Shown: piece after piece, positions 1-9,400 of the stretch
How positions within the stretch are numbered: the first letter of the stretch is position 1
Layout: the number at the start of each line of letters is the position of its first letter
Virus record (IMG/VR): IMGVR_UViG_3300028393_000062
Coordinates: 1 to 64,000 of that record
Reading direction: 5' to 3' (one strand)
Origin: a virus
DNA: 64,000 nt
The notes under the pieces: model-generated
The model's database searches: none
The model's input: the letters and a program-made list of their open reading frames with translations, nothing else
What the model was told of the DNA's origin: nothing
Position numbers and translations under genes: made by a program

Positions 1-2440
1 TATTGCCAGTGGTATTTGAGCCAAGTGCACTACATCCAACGGCTGTGTTATTATTGCCATAGGTGTTGGAATAAAGAGTGCCGTATCCAATGGCTGTATT
101 ACTATTGCCAGTAGTGTTAAGACGTAGTGCGCTGCATCCAATGGCTGTATTAAAACAACCACTGGTATTTGAGCCAAGTGCGCCGCAGCCAACAGCAGTA
201 TTATGGTTACCGTAAGTATTGGTCCTTAGGGAACCAAACCCAATAGCGGTGTTACTAATACCGGTAGTGTTTGCACTTAATGAAAAACAACCAAAAGCTG
301 TGTTATTGCAACCAGTAGTGTTAGAACATAATGATTTATAACCTTTGGCATTGTTGTTATTTCCATAGGTATTGCATTTAAGTGCATTATATCCTTGTGC
401 ATTATTGTTATTACCAATTGTGTTATTTTTTAGAGCCATTACGCCTATAGCAACGTTGGCGCAGCCACTAGTATTGCAGTTAAGTGCATTATTACCAACA
501 CCAACATTATTGCAGCCACTAGTGTTTGACTGCAAAGCATTTGCCCCAGCTGCAAAGTTATCGGTACCTCCTGTAGTACCGTAAAGTGCACTGGCGCCAA
601 AAGCTATATTATTAGAACCACCAGATTTAAGTGCATAACTGCCAATTGCAATATTATTAAAACCTGTAGTGTTACCACATAATGCGTTAGGACCAGCAGC
701 AAAGTTGTTAGTGCCAATGGTGTTGTTGTAGAGTGCACCAGAACCCAATGCAATGTTGCCACATCCGGTGGTGTTTGAACACATGGCAAAGCAACCAATT
801 GCAATGTTATTTGAACCAGTAGTGTTTTTAGTTAGAGAACTACACCCAATTGCAACGTTATTACATCCAGAAGTGTTTGCACATAGAGCAAATGGTCCAA
901 TAGCAACGTTAGTACAACCAGTAGTGTTGTTTCTTAAAGCATTGTAACCTTGGGCAAAGTTATAGCTACCAATGGTGTTGGCGGCCAATGCAGCACACCC
1001 CGATGCAAAGTTGCCTACACCAATTGTATTTCCGCATAGTGCAGCGTAGCCAACCGCGTCGTTATTACTTCCAGTAGTGTTAGAAAACAATGCCAAACAA
1101 CCAATAGCAATGTTATTTGATCCAGTGCTAGTTGTATTACCAGCACAACAACCAATACTTGTATTTCCATTACCTGTAGTATAACCAAATACCGTACCTA
1201 ATGTTGTTGGAGTCGCCGCACTCACACCACTGGTATTAACTAATGTGTTGTTTACATACAGGCCGTTGTTATCAACACGAATGCGTTCACAAGTGCCAGC
1301 ACCTAATAACAATGTACAAACACAACCAGCAGCAGCTGGTAGTGAACCAATGATGGTATTATTGTAACCAGTAGTGATCAAACATCCTGAACAAATACCA
1401 ATAGCAATATTACCGCTACCAGTGGTATTACTGTTTAAAGCCTTATACCCCTGAGCTATGTTATTACACCCAGTTGTATTATTAATTAGTGCATATACCC
1501 CGTCAGCAGTGTTGTAACATCCAGTGGAATTGTTATAAAGTGCGCATAGACCAATAGCAGTATTACCAATACCAGTAGTATTACAATAAAGTGCAGAAGT
1601 ACCAATAGCAACGTTGCAACTACCAGTGCTATTGTTATAAAGTGCAGTTGATCCTAGCGCGACATTATAAGTTCCTAGGGTATTTGATCTAAGTGCATAA
1701 TTGCCAATCGCAGTATTATTACCAGTGGTGTTGCAATAGAGTGTCTGGGCACCTATGGCTACGTTATTGTTGCCAGAAATGTTAGCAAATAAAGAATTAA
1801 CACCTAAACTAACGTTATAACAACCAGTATTATTATAATAAGAAGCGGTATAACCTATTGCTACATTATAAAGACCGTATGAATTACAATAAAGTGCGCT
1901 TTGACCAATTGCAGTATTGGCACATCCAGTGGTATTACTAGTAAGTGCGTTGGCACCAATAGCGGTGTTAAAATTACCAGTGGTGTTATTTCTAAGTGTA
2001 CTTGCACCAATGGCCGTGTTGTAATTGGTGGTGTTGCAATATAATGCTTGATATCCAATGGCAACGTTATTACAACCGGTATTATTATAAAATAAAGTAT
2101 ACTGTCCTATACCAACGTTATATGCGCCATATAAATTTCTGTTTAGTGCACATAGGCCAATGGCGGTATTACACGAGCCAGTGGTGTTGCAGAGTAGTGA
2201 ATTGAATCCAATAGCGACGTTATTATTGCCGTAGGTGTTGCCGCAGAGTGCATTGTTTCCAATAGCCGTGTTATATGCACCAGTGTTGTTATTTTTAAGT
2301 GAACTAATGCCAATAGCTGTGTTATTGTTACCAGTAGTATTATTTTGTAGTGAATTAATACCAATGGCAAAGTTATTGCAACCGCTGGTAACAGCAAACA
2401 TTGAACAGCAACCAATGGCAATATTACTTAAAGAACTAGT
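1..2440 (-). repeat. YadA-like 51-bp (17-residue) repeat arrays
   Basis: Degenerate tandem repeats with a 51-bp period, for example from 968 to 1019, read in frame on the minus strand as NTTGxxNxAIGxxALxx. I estimate about 44 units in two blocks (about 1-1180 and 1330-2440). The block between them (about 1190-1310) is non-repetitive. The plus-strand ORFs over this region are shadows of the repeats. Confidence 0.85.
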
Positions 2441-3235
2441 GTTAGCACTAGTGCCGCCTCCACCTATATACACGCTGCATTGAGCGTTTAAACTAACTAC
2501 CCCTTGACTTCCTTGAGCACCGACTCCTGGCGCACCTTGAACTCCTTGGCTACCTTGAGCGCCCACTTGTCCCTGTGTTCCTTGAACGCCTTGAAGTCCT
2601 TGGTTACCTTGAACACCTTGAAGTCCTTGGTTACCTTGAACACCTTGAAGTCCTTGGTTACCTTGAACACCTTGTAGTCCTTGTGCTCCTTGAACGCCTT
2701 GTGTACCAGTACCAGACGAACCTTGAACGCCTTGAAGTCCTTGGTTACCTTGAACGCCTTGAAGTCCTTGTGCTCCTTGAGCGCCTGCTTGTCCTTGTGC
2801 TCCTTGAGCGCCAGTACTTCCCTGGGGTCCAGTACCAGGTGCTTGGTATTGTAGTGTGTTGGGTGTTGAACTCATTGCCAACACCCAACTTGCTGTAGTA
2901 GCATTTACAGTTGGAAACGTTAATGAAGCGGGGTGATTTAAAGCAGTTCCGCTTCCCAATGTTAGAGTTGAGGTACTTGCTGGTTGAGTAATAATTACAT
3001 TATTAAATGTTGTAGCAGTCACAGTACCGTTGACAAATATCCCGCCATTGACACTTAATTTGGCGCCGCTTTGAGCACTGGTGTATCCAAGGTCAAGATT
3101 ACCGCTGGTATCTAATCTAAAATATTCAGTATTATTGGCACTAAATGTGATAGGCAAACTGATGACATTAAACGTGCCAGTAGTGATTGCTCCAGCAGAG
3201 TTTTCTATAAACGTTAAATTACTAGCAATTGACAT
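1..3235 (-). CDS. Collagen-like/YadA-like tail fibre (3' end outside window)
   Basis: Probable receptor-binding or decorating fibre. The frame is open from an ATG at 3235 (AGGA just upstream, late box at 3258-3265) to the left edge, giving at least 1078 residues without a stop. In order it has an N-terminal region of about 135 residues (MSIASNLTFIENSAG...), a Gly-X-Y collagen-like stretch (about 2512-2845 in DNA, units such as GVQGNQGLQ), then two long arrays of a 17-residue repeat of the form NTTGxxNxAIGxxALxx. These arrays are separated by a non-repeat break of about 45 residues (about 1190-1310). The repeat resembles the trimeric YadA-type head beta-roll. Cysteine is very frequent in the repeats (about 48 by my reading), unlike in neighbouring fibres. 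It is the last gene of the fibre locus seen here. The fibre class is confident; the receptor and the C-terminus are unknown. Confidence 0.85.
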   Translation of the reverse strand, partial: MSIASNLTFIENSAGAITTGTFNVISLPITFSANNTEYFRLDTSGNLDLGYTSAQSGAKLSVNGGIFVNGTVTATTFNNVIITQPASTSTLTLGSGTALNHPASLTFPTVNATTASWVLAMSSTPNTLQYQAPGTGPQGSTGAQGAQGQAGAQGAQGLQGVQGNQGLQGVQGSSGTGTQGVQGAQGLQGVQGNQGLQGVQGNQGLQGVQGNQGLQGVQGTQGQVGAQGSQGVQGAPGVGAQGSQGVVSLNAQCSVYIGGGGTSANTSSLSNIAIGCCSMFAVTSGCNNFAIGINSLQNNTTGNNNTAIGISSLKNNNTGAYNTAIGNNALCGNTYGNNNVAIGFNSLLCNTTGSCNTAIGLCALNRNLYGAYNVGIGQYTLFYNNTGCNNVAIGYQALYCNTTNYNTAIGASTLRNNTTGNFNTAIGANALTSNTTGCANTAIGQSALYCNSYGLYNVAIGYTASYYNNTGCYNVSLGVNSLFANISGNNNVAIGAQTLYCNTTGNNTAIGNYALRSNTLGTYNVALGSTALYNNSTGSCNVAIGTSALYCNTTGIGNTAIGLCALYNNSTGCYNTADGVYALINNTTGCNNIAQGYKALNSNTTGSGNIAIGICSGCLITTGYNNTIIGSLPAAAGCVCTLLLGAGTCERIRVDNNGLYVNNTLVNTSGVSAATPTTLGTVFGYTTGNGNTSIGCCAGNTTSTGSNNIAIGCLALFSNTTGSNNDAVGYAALCGNTIGVGNFASGCAALAANTIGSYNFAQGYNALRNNTTGCTNVAIGPFALCANTSGCNNVAIGCSSLTKNTTGSNNIAIGCFAMCSNTTGCGNIALGSGALYNNTIGTNNFAAGPNALCGNTTGFNNIAIGSYALKSGGSNNIAFGASALYGTTGGTDNFAAGANALQSNTSGCNNVGVGNNALNCNTSGCANVAIGVMALKNNTIGNNNNAQGYNALKCNTYGNNNNAKGYKSLCSNTTGCNNTAFGCFSLSANTTGISNTAIGFGSLRTNTYGNHNTAVGCGALGSNTSGCFNTAIGCSALRLNTTGNSNTAIGYGTLYSNTYGNNNTAVGCSALGSNTTGN
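2512..2845 (-). repeat. Collagen-like Gly-X-Y repeat tract
   Basis: Read on the minus strand this tract gives a run of Gly-X-Y triplets, mostly GVQ, GNQ, GLQ, GAQ and GSQ. The part at about 2580-2690 is a near-perfect 27-bp tandem repeat encoding GVQGNQGLQ several times. Such tracts form triple-helical spacers in many phage fibres. This one links the N-terminal region to the YadA-like repeats. Confidence 0.85.
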
Positions 3236-3257
3236 CAGTGCATCCTAAACAGTAGTG

Positions 3258-3265
3258 TATTTATT
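3258..3265 (-). promoter_or_regulatory. T4-type late promoter box AATAAATA
   Basis: The minus strand reads AATAAATAC, 22 bp before the ATG at 3235. It matches the TATAAATA late-box family that recurs in this window and would give a short leader carrying AGGA. Confidence 0.55.
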
Positions 3266-3271
3266 ATAAAA

Positions 3272-6200
3272 TTAAGCCTGTGCTTCTCCCCAACGTAGAA
3301 CTAAGTTTGTTTGTAAACTTGGTCCAGATGTTAGGTATACATTGATAAACAATGTGTCGGGCCCATTTGGATAACAACCTCTACCACCTAAGGGAGTATT
3401 TGTAAGTTCTTTTAATGCTGACAAGTCCAAAGAATCTTTGTTGGCAGGACTGGAAATAAACGAGAAAATAGTTTCTCCAGGAACTGCCCAAGAATTTCTA
3501 TAACCCGTAATTCTTGTTCCACTAGTAACGAGACTTAAAATTGGTTGTGTTAAAGTAATAGTACCAGCACCAATACTTTGAATTAAACTGTTTCCAGCAA
3601 CACCTGCACCTGCTGCGGATATAGTAACAACAGCATCGCCAATGGCCATACTGGCAGTACTATTAACTTGCAATACATAGGTTCCTGTCGAAGCATCGCT
3701 ACTCAATTGTGTGCTATAACTAGCAGCACCATCAAAATTGATAGAGCTTGATGGAGCAATTTGAGTAAAACTTGGTTGTCCAGAACCTAATATATTACCA
3801 CCTTGCACTGAACCATTCAAACTGTACCAAGTAATATTGGTAACTGTATTTGGAAAATTACTTGGGTTAATTACACCTTCAATTACAATCGCTTGGTTAG
3901 CCGATGCTGCACCAGCAGTGTTTTCAATTGATTGTAACAACAATTGAGAACGGTTAATCAAGTCCCTAACTCCTAAATCACCTACTGTAGCATTACTAAC
4001 ACTGGGTGCTAAACGAATAGCAAACGCTGTAGTTTTTTTAGTAGACACAGTAATGTTTGGTGCTTGATAACTGAAAATGTAGCCACGATCTTGATCAAAT
4101 CCGCCATCTGTTAGGAATGCACTTCCCCAATGACTAATAGTTGGAGTAGCAGTTTGGCTTGCTAATATAACTCCAGTACCAGCTGTATGAGTAGCAGCAG
4201 ATCCAGCGGTATAATTTTGTACTGCGCCAATTACCCAAGGGGTTAATGCACTGGCACGGGTCAATCCGTTAAGTGTATTTGTGGCGGTAGTCTTACTAGT
4301 ATAACTAATCAATTCATTATCAACATATACAGTACCAGTGCTAGGAAAAAATGCAACATTGGTCAATGTCATCGCAGTAGTACCAACTGCATCCATTGCT
4401 ACCGCTAAAGAATCCTTGGCGCCTTCATTGATAACTTCGTATCTTACAGGTTGGTTTCCTGAACGCATATATGCTTCTGTATTAATGTTACTGTTTTTCA
4501 TACGGTGCACAGTAATGTATTTGCCCTCTGGGCCGCGCAACATCCAATCAATAAATCCTGCTCCATACCAAGTCCATTGTAAACCAATCATCTGCAATTT
4601 CCAAGGTAATAAATTGTATCCACTAGGATTATAAACACCCCCAGTCCCGTCGCAACGATCAACGTTCCACTGACTTTGTGGAACTATAATATCTTGAGTA
4701 CGAACCATTTTAGCGCCGTTTGTTGATGTACTCCCGCGGTAGTCAGGATTAACAGTCATATAAGTTGCACTGGTAATTGATGTTACTACGTGACTCATAC
4801 CTTTGATAACAACACGATCGCCTGCATATAGTTGATTTTGAAATTGTGTGTAGTTTCCAACAATTAAATTAATATCGGGCGTGACTGATACAGTACCTGC
4901 TGTTTGAAATGTACTAGATCTTTGACCAATTGCCATTTGTATCCCATCATATTGCCAATACATTCCATTTTGATCATCATACGTACCAGCACGAATAGTA
5001 GCACCGTGCCAACTTGTATGGTATATATAGCAGCCTACCCCAAATGCTCCATTGGTGGAACCCAAAGTTGTCGATGCCGTTACTGTAAAAGTACGTTCAT
5101 CAGTTATTGATACCACTGTATATACCCCATTATATCCAGCGGTAGTAACACCTGCAACCCCCATTACTGCGCCAGCTTGTAATCCGTGATCCAAGTCGTC
5201 TGTAACTATAGTAATAGTACTTCCTGGCGTTGTACCTGATGCAGTTATACTGCGAATATTGTAATTTGGAGCAAAAAGAGCCGCAGTATTATAGTTAATA
5301 GCCTTACCAGATTGATAACGTATGTATTTTTTACTCATACGAACTGCTTGCGATGAATAGTTTGGTCCGCCTGCTCCCAAACTTACACCACCGTCAAATG
5401 GCCTATGTTGATAAAAAGCATCTGATCTACCATATATTACACCAGTTACTGTTCCCGTAATGGTGCCAGTGTTTCTAGCAAGATATGTCAATGTTGTCAG
5501 CGATGGAACTGATTGAATATAAAACGGACCTTGACATAAGATGTTGTTATTTGTCCCGCTATCGCTAGTAATTGCTGCGTAAATACTTTGTCCAGGAACT
5601 AAGCCGTGATTTTGAGCAAATGTAACTGTCACTGTTCCAGTAGTGGTAGCACCGCTGCCAGATACAGAAAAGGTAGTTGTGCCAATAGCAGCACCAGTAT
5701 AAAATCCTCCCCTACGAACAATAGTATAGCTAGTGGATATATTTGTATTAGTCGTTGTGCCAACTTGTGCTCTAGCATAATAATTAAATGACATAGAAGA
5801 TGGTACTGCGTTAACAACAAATGAACCTTGCGCTCGAGCCGCACCAGTTACTGTTGTATCTAAATTTTGTACAGTAATAGCAGTGCCTGTTGAAAAATTA
5901 TGTGGATTTTGTGTAGTGACTGTGATTAAACTTTCTACCTTTGTGTTTAAGCCGCCACCACTGGCATCAGTAATCATGGATGTTACATTCAAATCAGTTC
6001 CAGGTATTTCATAAATGCCAGGATACCCACGGGCAGTACTGATAGTTTGCCATTTGGTAGGCTGTAATCCATATTCAAAGTCAGCATCAAGCATACTTTG
6101 CGGAGTAGATGTGCGGGTACGCTCAAAAGCATCTGTCCCCATTTCCCAAGGGCGGGTAACAACAGCACCGTCACCCCGCTCAGTGAATACTTGCAAGATA

Positions 6201-6478
6201 TCAGAACTTGTCATTCCGGTAGTATTATACCCCAAAGTAATAGTGGTCACGCCATCAGTATTTTGCAAAGCCTGCGGAAATTGTGTTGTATTTGCTCGAT
6301 TGAAACTCACGGTGGTACCCACATAGCTCAAATCAGCAAAATTATAAATTATTGTGTTGCGTGTGACATTGGTAATGATCAATATTTGACTTAAATCATA
6401 AAATCCAGGAATTTGTACCGTTCCAGCACCTGCTGCGCCAGGCGTAAACACATAACTTCTTACTAATTGCTTTGCCAT
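3272..6478 (-). CDS. Conserved virion structural protein (tail/appendage)
   Basis: A 1068-residue protein. The N-terminus (MAKQLVRSYVFTPGAAGAG...) and a segment near residues 110-170 (RPWEMGTDAFERTR, SMLDADFEYGLQPTKWQ, RGYPGIYEIPGTD) resemble, from memory, a large conserved structural protein of aquatic T4-like phages. It has no signal peptide or obvious membrane segment and is rich in Thr, Ser, Gly and Asn with beta-type composition. AAAGGA precedes the ATG. It follows the 6494-11269 fibre gene by 15 bp and is probably co-transcribed with it. It lacks the GGVGIGG modules of its neighbours, so it is more likely a connector, baseplate-proximal or adhesin-carrying protein than a plain fibre. 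The exact role is unknown. Confidence 0.7.
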   Translation of the reverse strand: MAKQLVRSYVFTPGAAGAGTVQIPGFYDLSQILIITNVTRNTIIYNFADLSYVGTTVSFNRANTTQFPQALQNTDGVTTITLGYNTTGMTSSDILQVFTERGDGAVVTRPWEMGTDAFERTRTSTPQSMLDADFEYGLQPTKWQTISTARGYPGIYEIPGTDLNVTSMITDASGGGLNTKVESLITVTTQNPHNFSTGTAITVQNLDTTVTGAARAQGSFVVNAVPSSMSFNYYARAQVGTTTNTNISTSYTIVRRGGFYTGAAIGTTTFSVSGSGATTTGTVTVTFAQNHGLVPGQSIYAAITSDSGTNNNILCQGPFYIQSVPSLTTLTYLARNTGTITGTVTGVIYGRSDAFYQHRPFDGGVSLGAGGPNYSSQAVRMSKKYIRYQSGKAINYNTAALFAPNYNIRSITASGTTPGSTITIVTDDLDHGLQAGAVMGVAGVTTAGYNGVYTVVSITDERTFTVTASTTLGSTNGAFGVGCYIYHTSWHGATIRAGTYDDQNGMYWQYDGIQMAIGQRSSTFQTAGTVSVTPDINLIVGNYTQFQNQLYAGDRVVIKGMSHVVTSITSATYMTVNPDYRGSTSTNGAKMVRTQDIIVPQSQWNVDRCDGTGGVYNPSGYNLLPWKLQMIGLQWTWYGAGFIDWMLRGPEGKYITVHRMKNSNINTEAYMRSGNQPVRYEVINEGAKDSLAVAMDAVGTTAMTLTNVAFFPSTGTVYVDNELISYTSKTTATNTLNGLTRASALTPWVIGAVQNYTAGSAATHTAGTGVILASQTATPTISHWGSAFLTDGGFDQDRGYIFSYQAPNITVSTKKTTAFAIRLAPSVSNATVGDLGVRDLINRSQLLLQSIENTAGAASANQAIVIEGVINPSNFPNTVTNITWYSLNGSVQGGNILGSGQPSFTQIAPSSSINFDGAASYSTQLSSDASTGTYVLQVNSTASMAIGDAVVTISAAGAGVAGNSLIQSIGAGTITLTQPILSLVTSGTRITGYRNSWAVPGETIFSFISSPANKDSLDLSALKELTNTPLGGRGCYPNGPDTLFINVYLTSGPSLQTNLVLRWGEAQA

Positions 6479-6493
6479 TTTATTCTTTATCCT

Positions 6494-9400
6494 TTACATA
6501 GCCATTGCTACAGCCATTGCTGTAGCGTAACTTTTAACATTTACACCGCTTACTTGCAAATTGCCGGTGACATTTAATGTTCCATTTATTGTGCCACCAC
6601 TACTACTTATCGCGTTGGCAATGCTCACTGAATTAAAACTAACCACACCAATTACAGTTCCATTACTTGGAATACTGCCAAATATAATGCTTGTTCCATT
6701 GGTAGCACTATATGTAGTTGGCATTTGTAGTATGCCGTTTTGAAATACCTGTACTGTTGCTGTATTATAATTGGTGGCAAATGTTGTGGTCGTTCCGTTA
6801 CTAGTATACTGATTGAATATATAAGCCCGTTGGGCACTTACTGCGTATCCCTGTTGACTTACCACCTGCACAACGTCGCCACTGTTTCTAGGAGTTGATA
6901 ACACAATAGTACTACCATTAGCGGTATAATCGCCCGCGGTGGCACTTAAACTAATACCGTTAACAAATACTTGTTGCTGGCCAACTACATATCCGCCACT
7001 AATAGCAAATGTTGTCGAATTTGCTGAAGATATGAATGTTTGAATAGTAGTTGGCAACAGTTGAGAACCGTTGGTATAAATGTTGGCGGCATACAAATTA
7101 CCGCCAATTCCTACGCCGCCTGCTACAGTAAGTGCACCAGTGAGAGTACTGGTACTGCTGGCAGTGCTGGTTAAAATTATTCCGCCAGTTTTGAATGTAC
7201 CATAGCTACCTTTAATAGTGCTGGTTGAATCTTCAATGCCACTGCCATACCACTCTAAATATTTTGAATCATTGGCCAGCACAAGTGCAGCATTTTGATC
7301 ACCGGCACTATAGTAATGGAATCGTAGACCTATATCTTTGCCATCATCTACAGTCCAAACGGTGCCAGTACTGGGATAGTGCAGTTCAAGAATGTTGTCA
7401 GTATATACAGTATTGGTTGATAATACATACGTGGTTGTGCCACTGAATGTGACACTGTTGTTGAACACTGCTGGGCCTGTTACATATAAGGACTGGCCAA
7501 TTCCTACACCACCAGCCACATAAAGCGCATTGTTTTGAACACTACCTGTGCTGGCCAATGTGCTTAATACGGTGGCGGTACCTTGAGCTTGTAAGTTTTG
7601 TACAGTTACTACTTGTGTGCCAGGATTGACCAAAAATGTACTGGTTGTGTACTCAGGCATATATACGCCAGTGGCATTATTTGCACTTACAAATACTGGG
7701 TAATATGAACCTGCAGAAATTTGTTGTGTGGTCAACACATTATTAGCATTGGTAGAAGTGCCTGCACTTAATCCACTTACTGCTTGCCAAGTTGCAGTGT
7801 TTATACCCGCAGTTAATACATAACCATTTGTACCCAAAGGAATAAACGCCGTAGCACCAGCAGCAGTTTGCATTAGTATGCTACCTGTGGCGCCACCTGC
7901 AATGTTAGTAGCAGTTGTTGCAGTACCAGTCAATGCTCCAACAAATGCTGTAGCTGTTACAATGCCGCCAACAAATAAACCACCGTTAATGCCAGCACCG
8001 CCTATAACTTGTAACGCACCTGAGTTAGTAGATGAGGCATTAGCACTTCCAGTAACAATATGATTAGTTGATGTAACTGTGCCACCAACAAACAAACTGC
8101 CGCCAATACCAACACCACCAACAACTTGTAGGGCACCTGAATTGGTGCTTTGGGAATCAGTCGTATTAGTGGAGGTAAAAATACCACTTATTGTTTGACC
8201 GCCGTTGACTGCTAATTTTTCACCGTAATTGAACACGGTTGTGTTAATTCCCACACTACCAGAGAAATAGTTAGGTGCAGTACCAGACGAGTAAATGTTC
8301 CATTTGTTTACACCAGATGTAGCGGGAATTTGACTTGCAAATCCGTATACGTTTGTAGCAGTGATTGAACTTGGATCAGATGCTCTAAACCCAAAGTGGT
8401 TGGTAAAGCGTACATCAGCGGCAGCATTTCTACCAGGATTTTCGCTACTGAATCCATACCAAGATGTTACTGTGCCACTAGTTGCAGCAGCACTCATATC
8501 AATACGTGCAAACGCTCCATACATAGTTCCATATGTTGCAGTATTGGTTAGTGTTGGTAAGAACAACTGACCATAATAATTGGCAATAGTTGCAGTACTA
8601 ACTGGTGCTAGAGTGTGTTGGTAATTGAACGCATAGATATTATTGGTAGTTGTTGTTCCAACCAATGTGCCAGTAGCCACAATAAATCCAGGTGTTGACT
8701 GAGTGTAGTTACCACTCATCAATATAGGATTATTTGACGTGCTGCCTAATGTTATTCCATTGTTAACTGTTGTGGTTCCTGAACCAAGCACCGGGCCGAT
8801 GTTTATGTTGGTAGTGGATCCAGTAGTGCCATTAGTGCCAATGTTGACTGTTTTGGTAGAGGCTGAGGCAGTAGCACCACTAGCAATGCCCACTGCTTGA
8901 GCAGCAGTTGACTGGCCAATTGTTATGTTACCAGTGGCTGCTGTACCACCTACACTTAACGCTCCTGATGATTGACCAGTATAGAAACTCAATGCACCAG
9001 TGCTGAGTCCCGTAAATAATGACGCAGCAGCACCACTCTGACCCACGTTAATAGTATTGTTATATGTTGTGATATTTCTGCCAGCATAGATATCATAGTC
9101 AGTGTATAAGATATTGGTAGCACCTTTGACTCTAACTAAGCCATTTAAAATAATGTTGCTTGCAGATGTTTCTGGATTAACAAATGAGGCTTGAGTGTTG
9201 GTAGAATAACGATATATGGCTGTACTACCAACCATAAATGCATAATTGGTTGCAGTATTGTTAATATATAGGCCCAGCATGGATCCATTTTGTAGCCCAA
9301 CAAAAAATTTATCGTAGTATACTGCTGTAGTTACATCCCACGGGGTACTTAATCTATATTCTGATACGGAATCGTTAGTTGCGCCAAGAATATACATTCT

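Noticed and set aside
1-2440. CRISPR array
   Set aside because: The regular 51-bp spacing is a coding repeat: units are degenerate throughout, stay in frame and translate into YadA-like repeats.
2575-2898. 107-codon plus-strand ORF of LERLEVLGYLE repeats
   Set aside because: It is the antisense reading of the 27-bp collagen-like repeats; the in-frame gene on the minus strand explains it.
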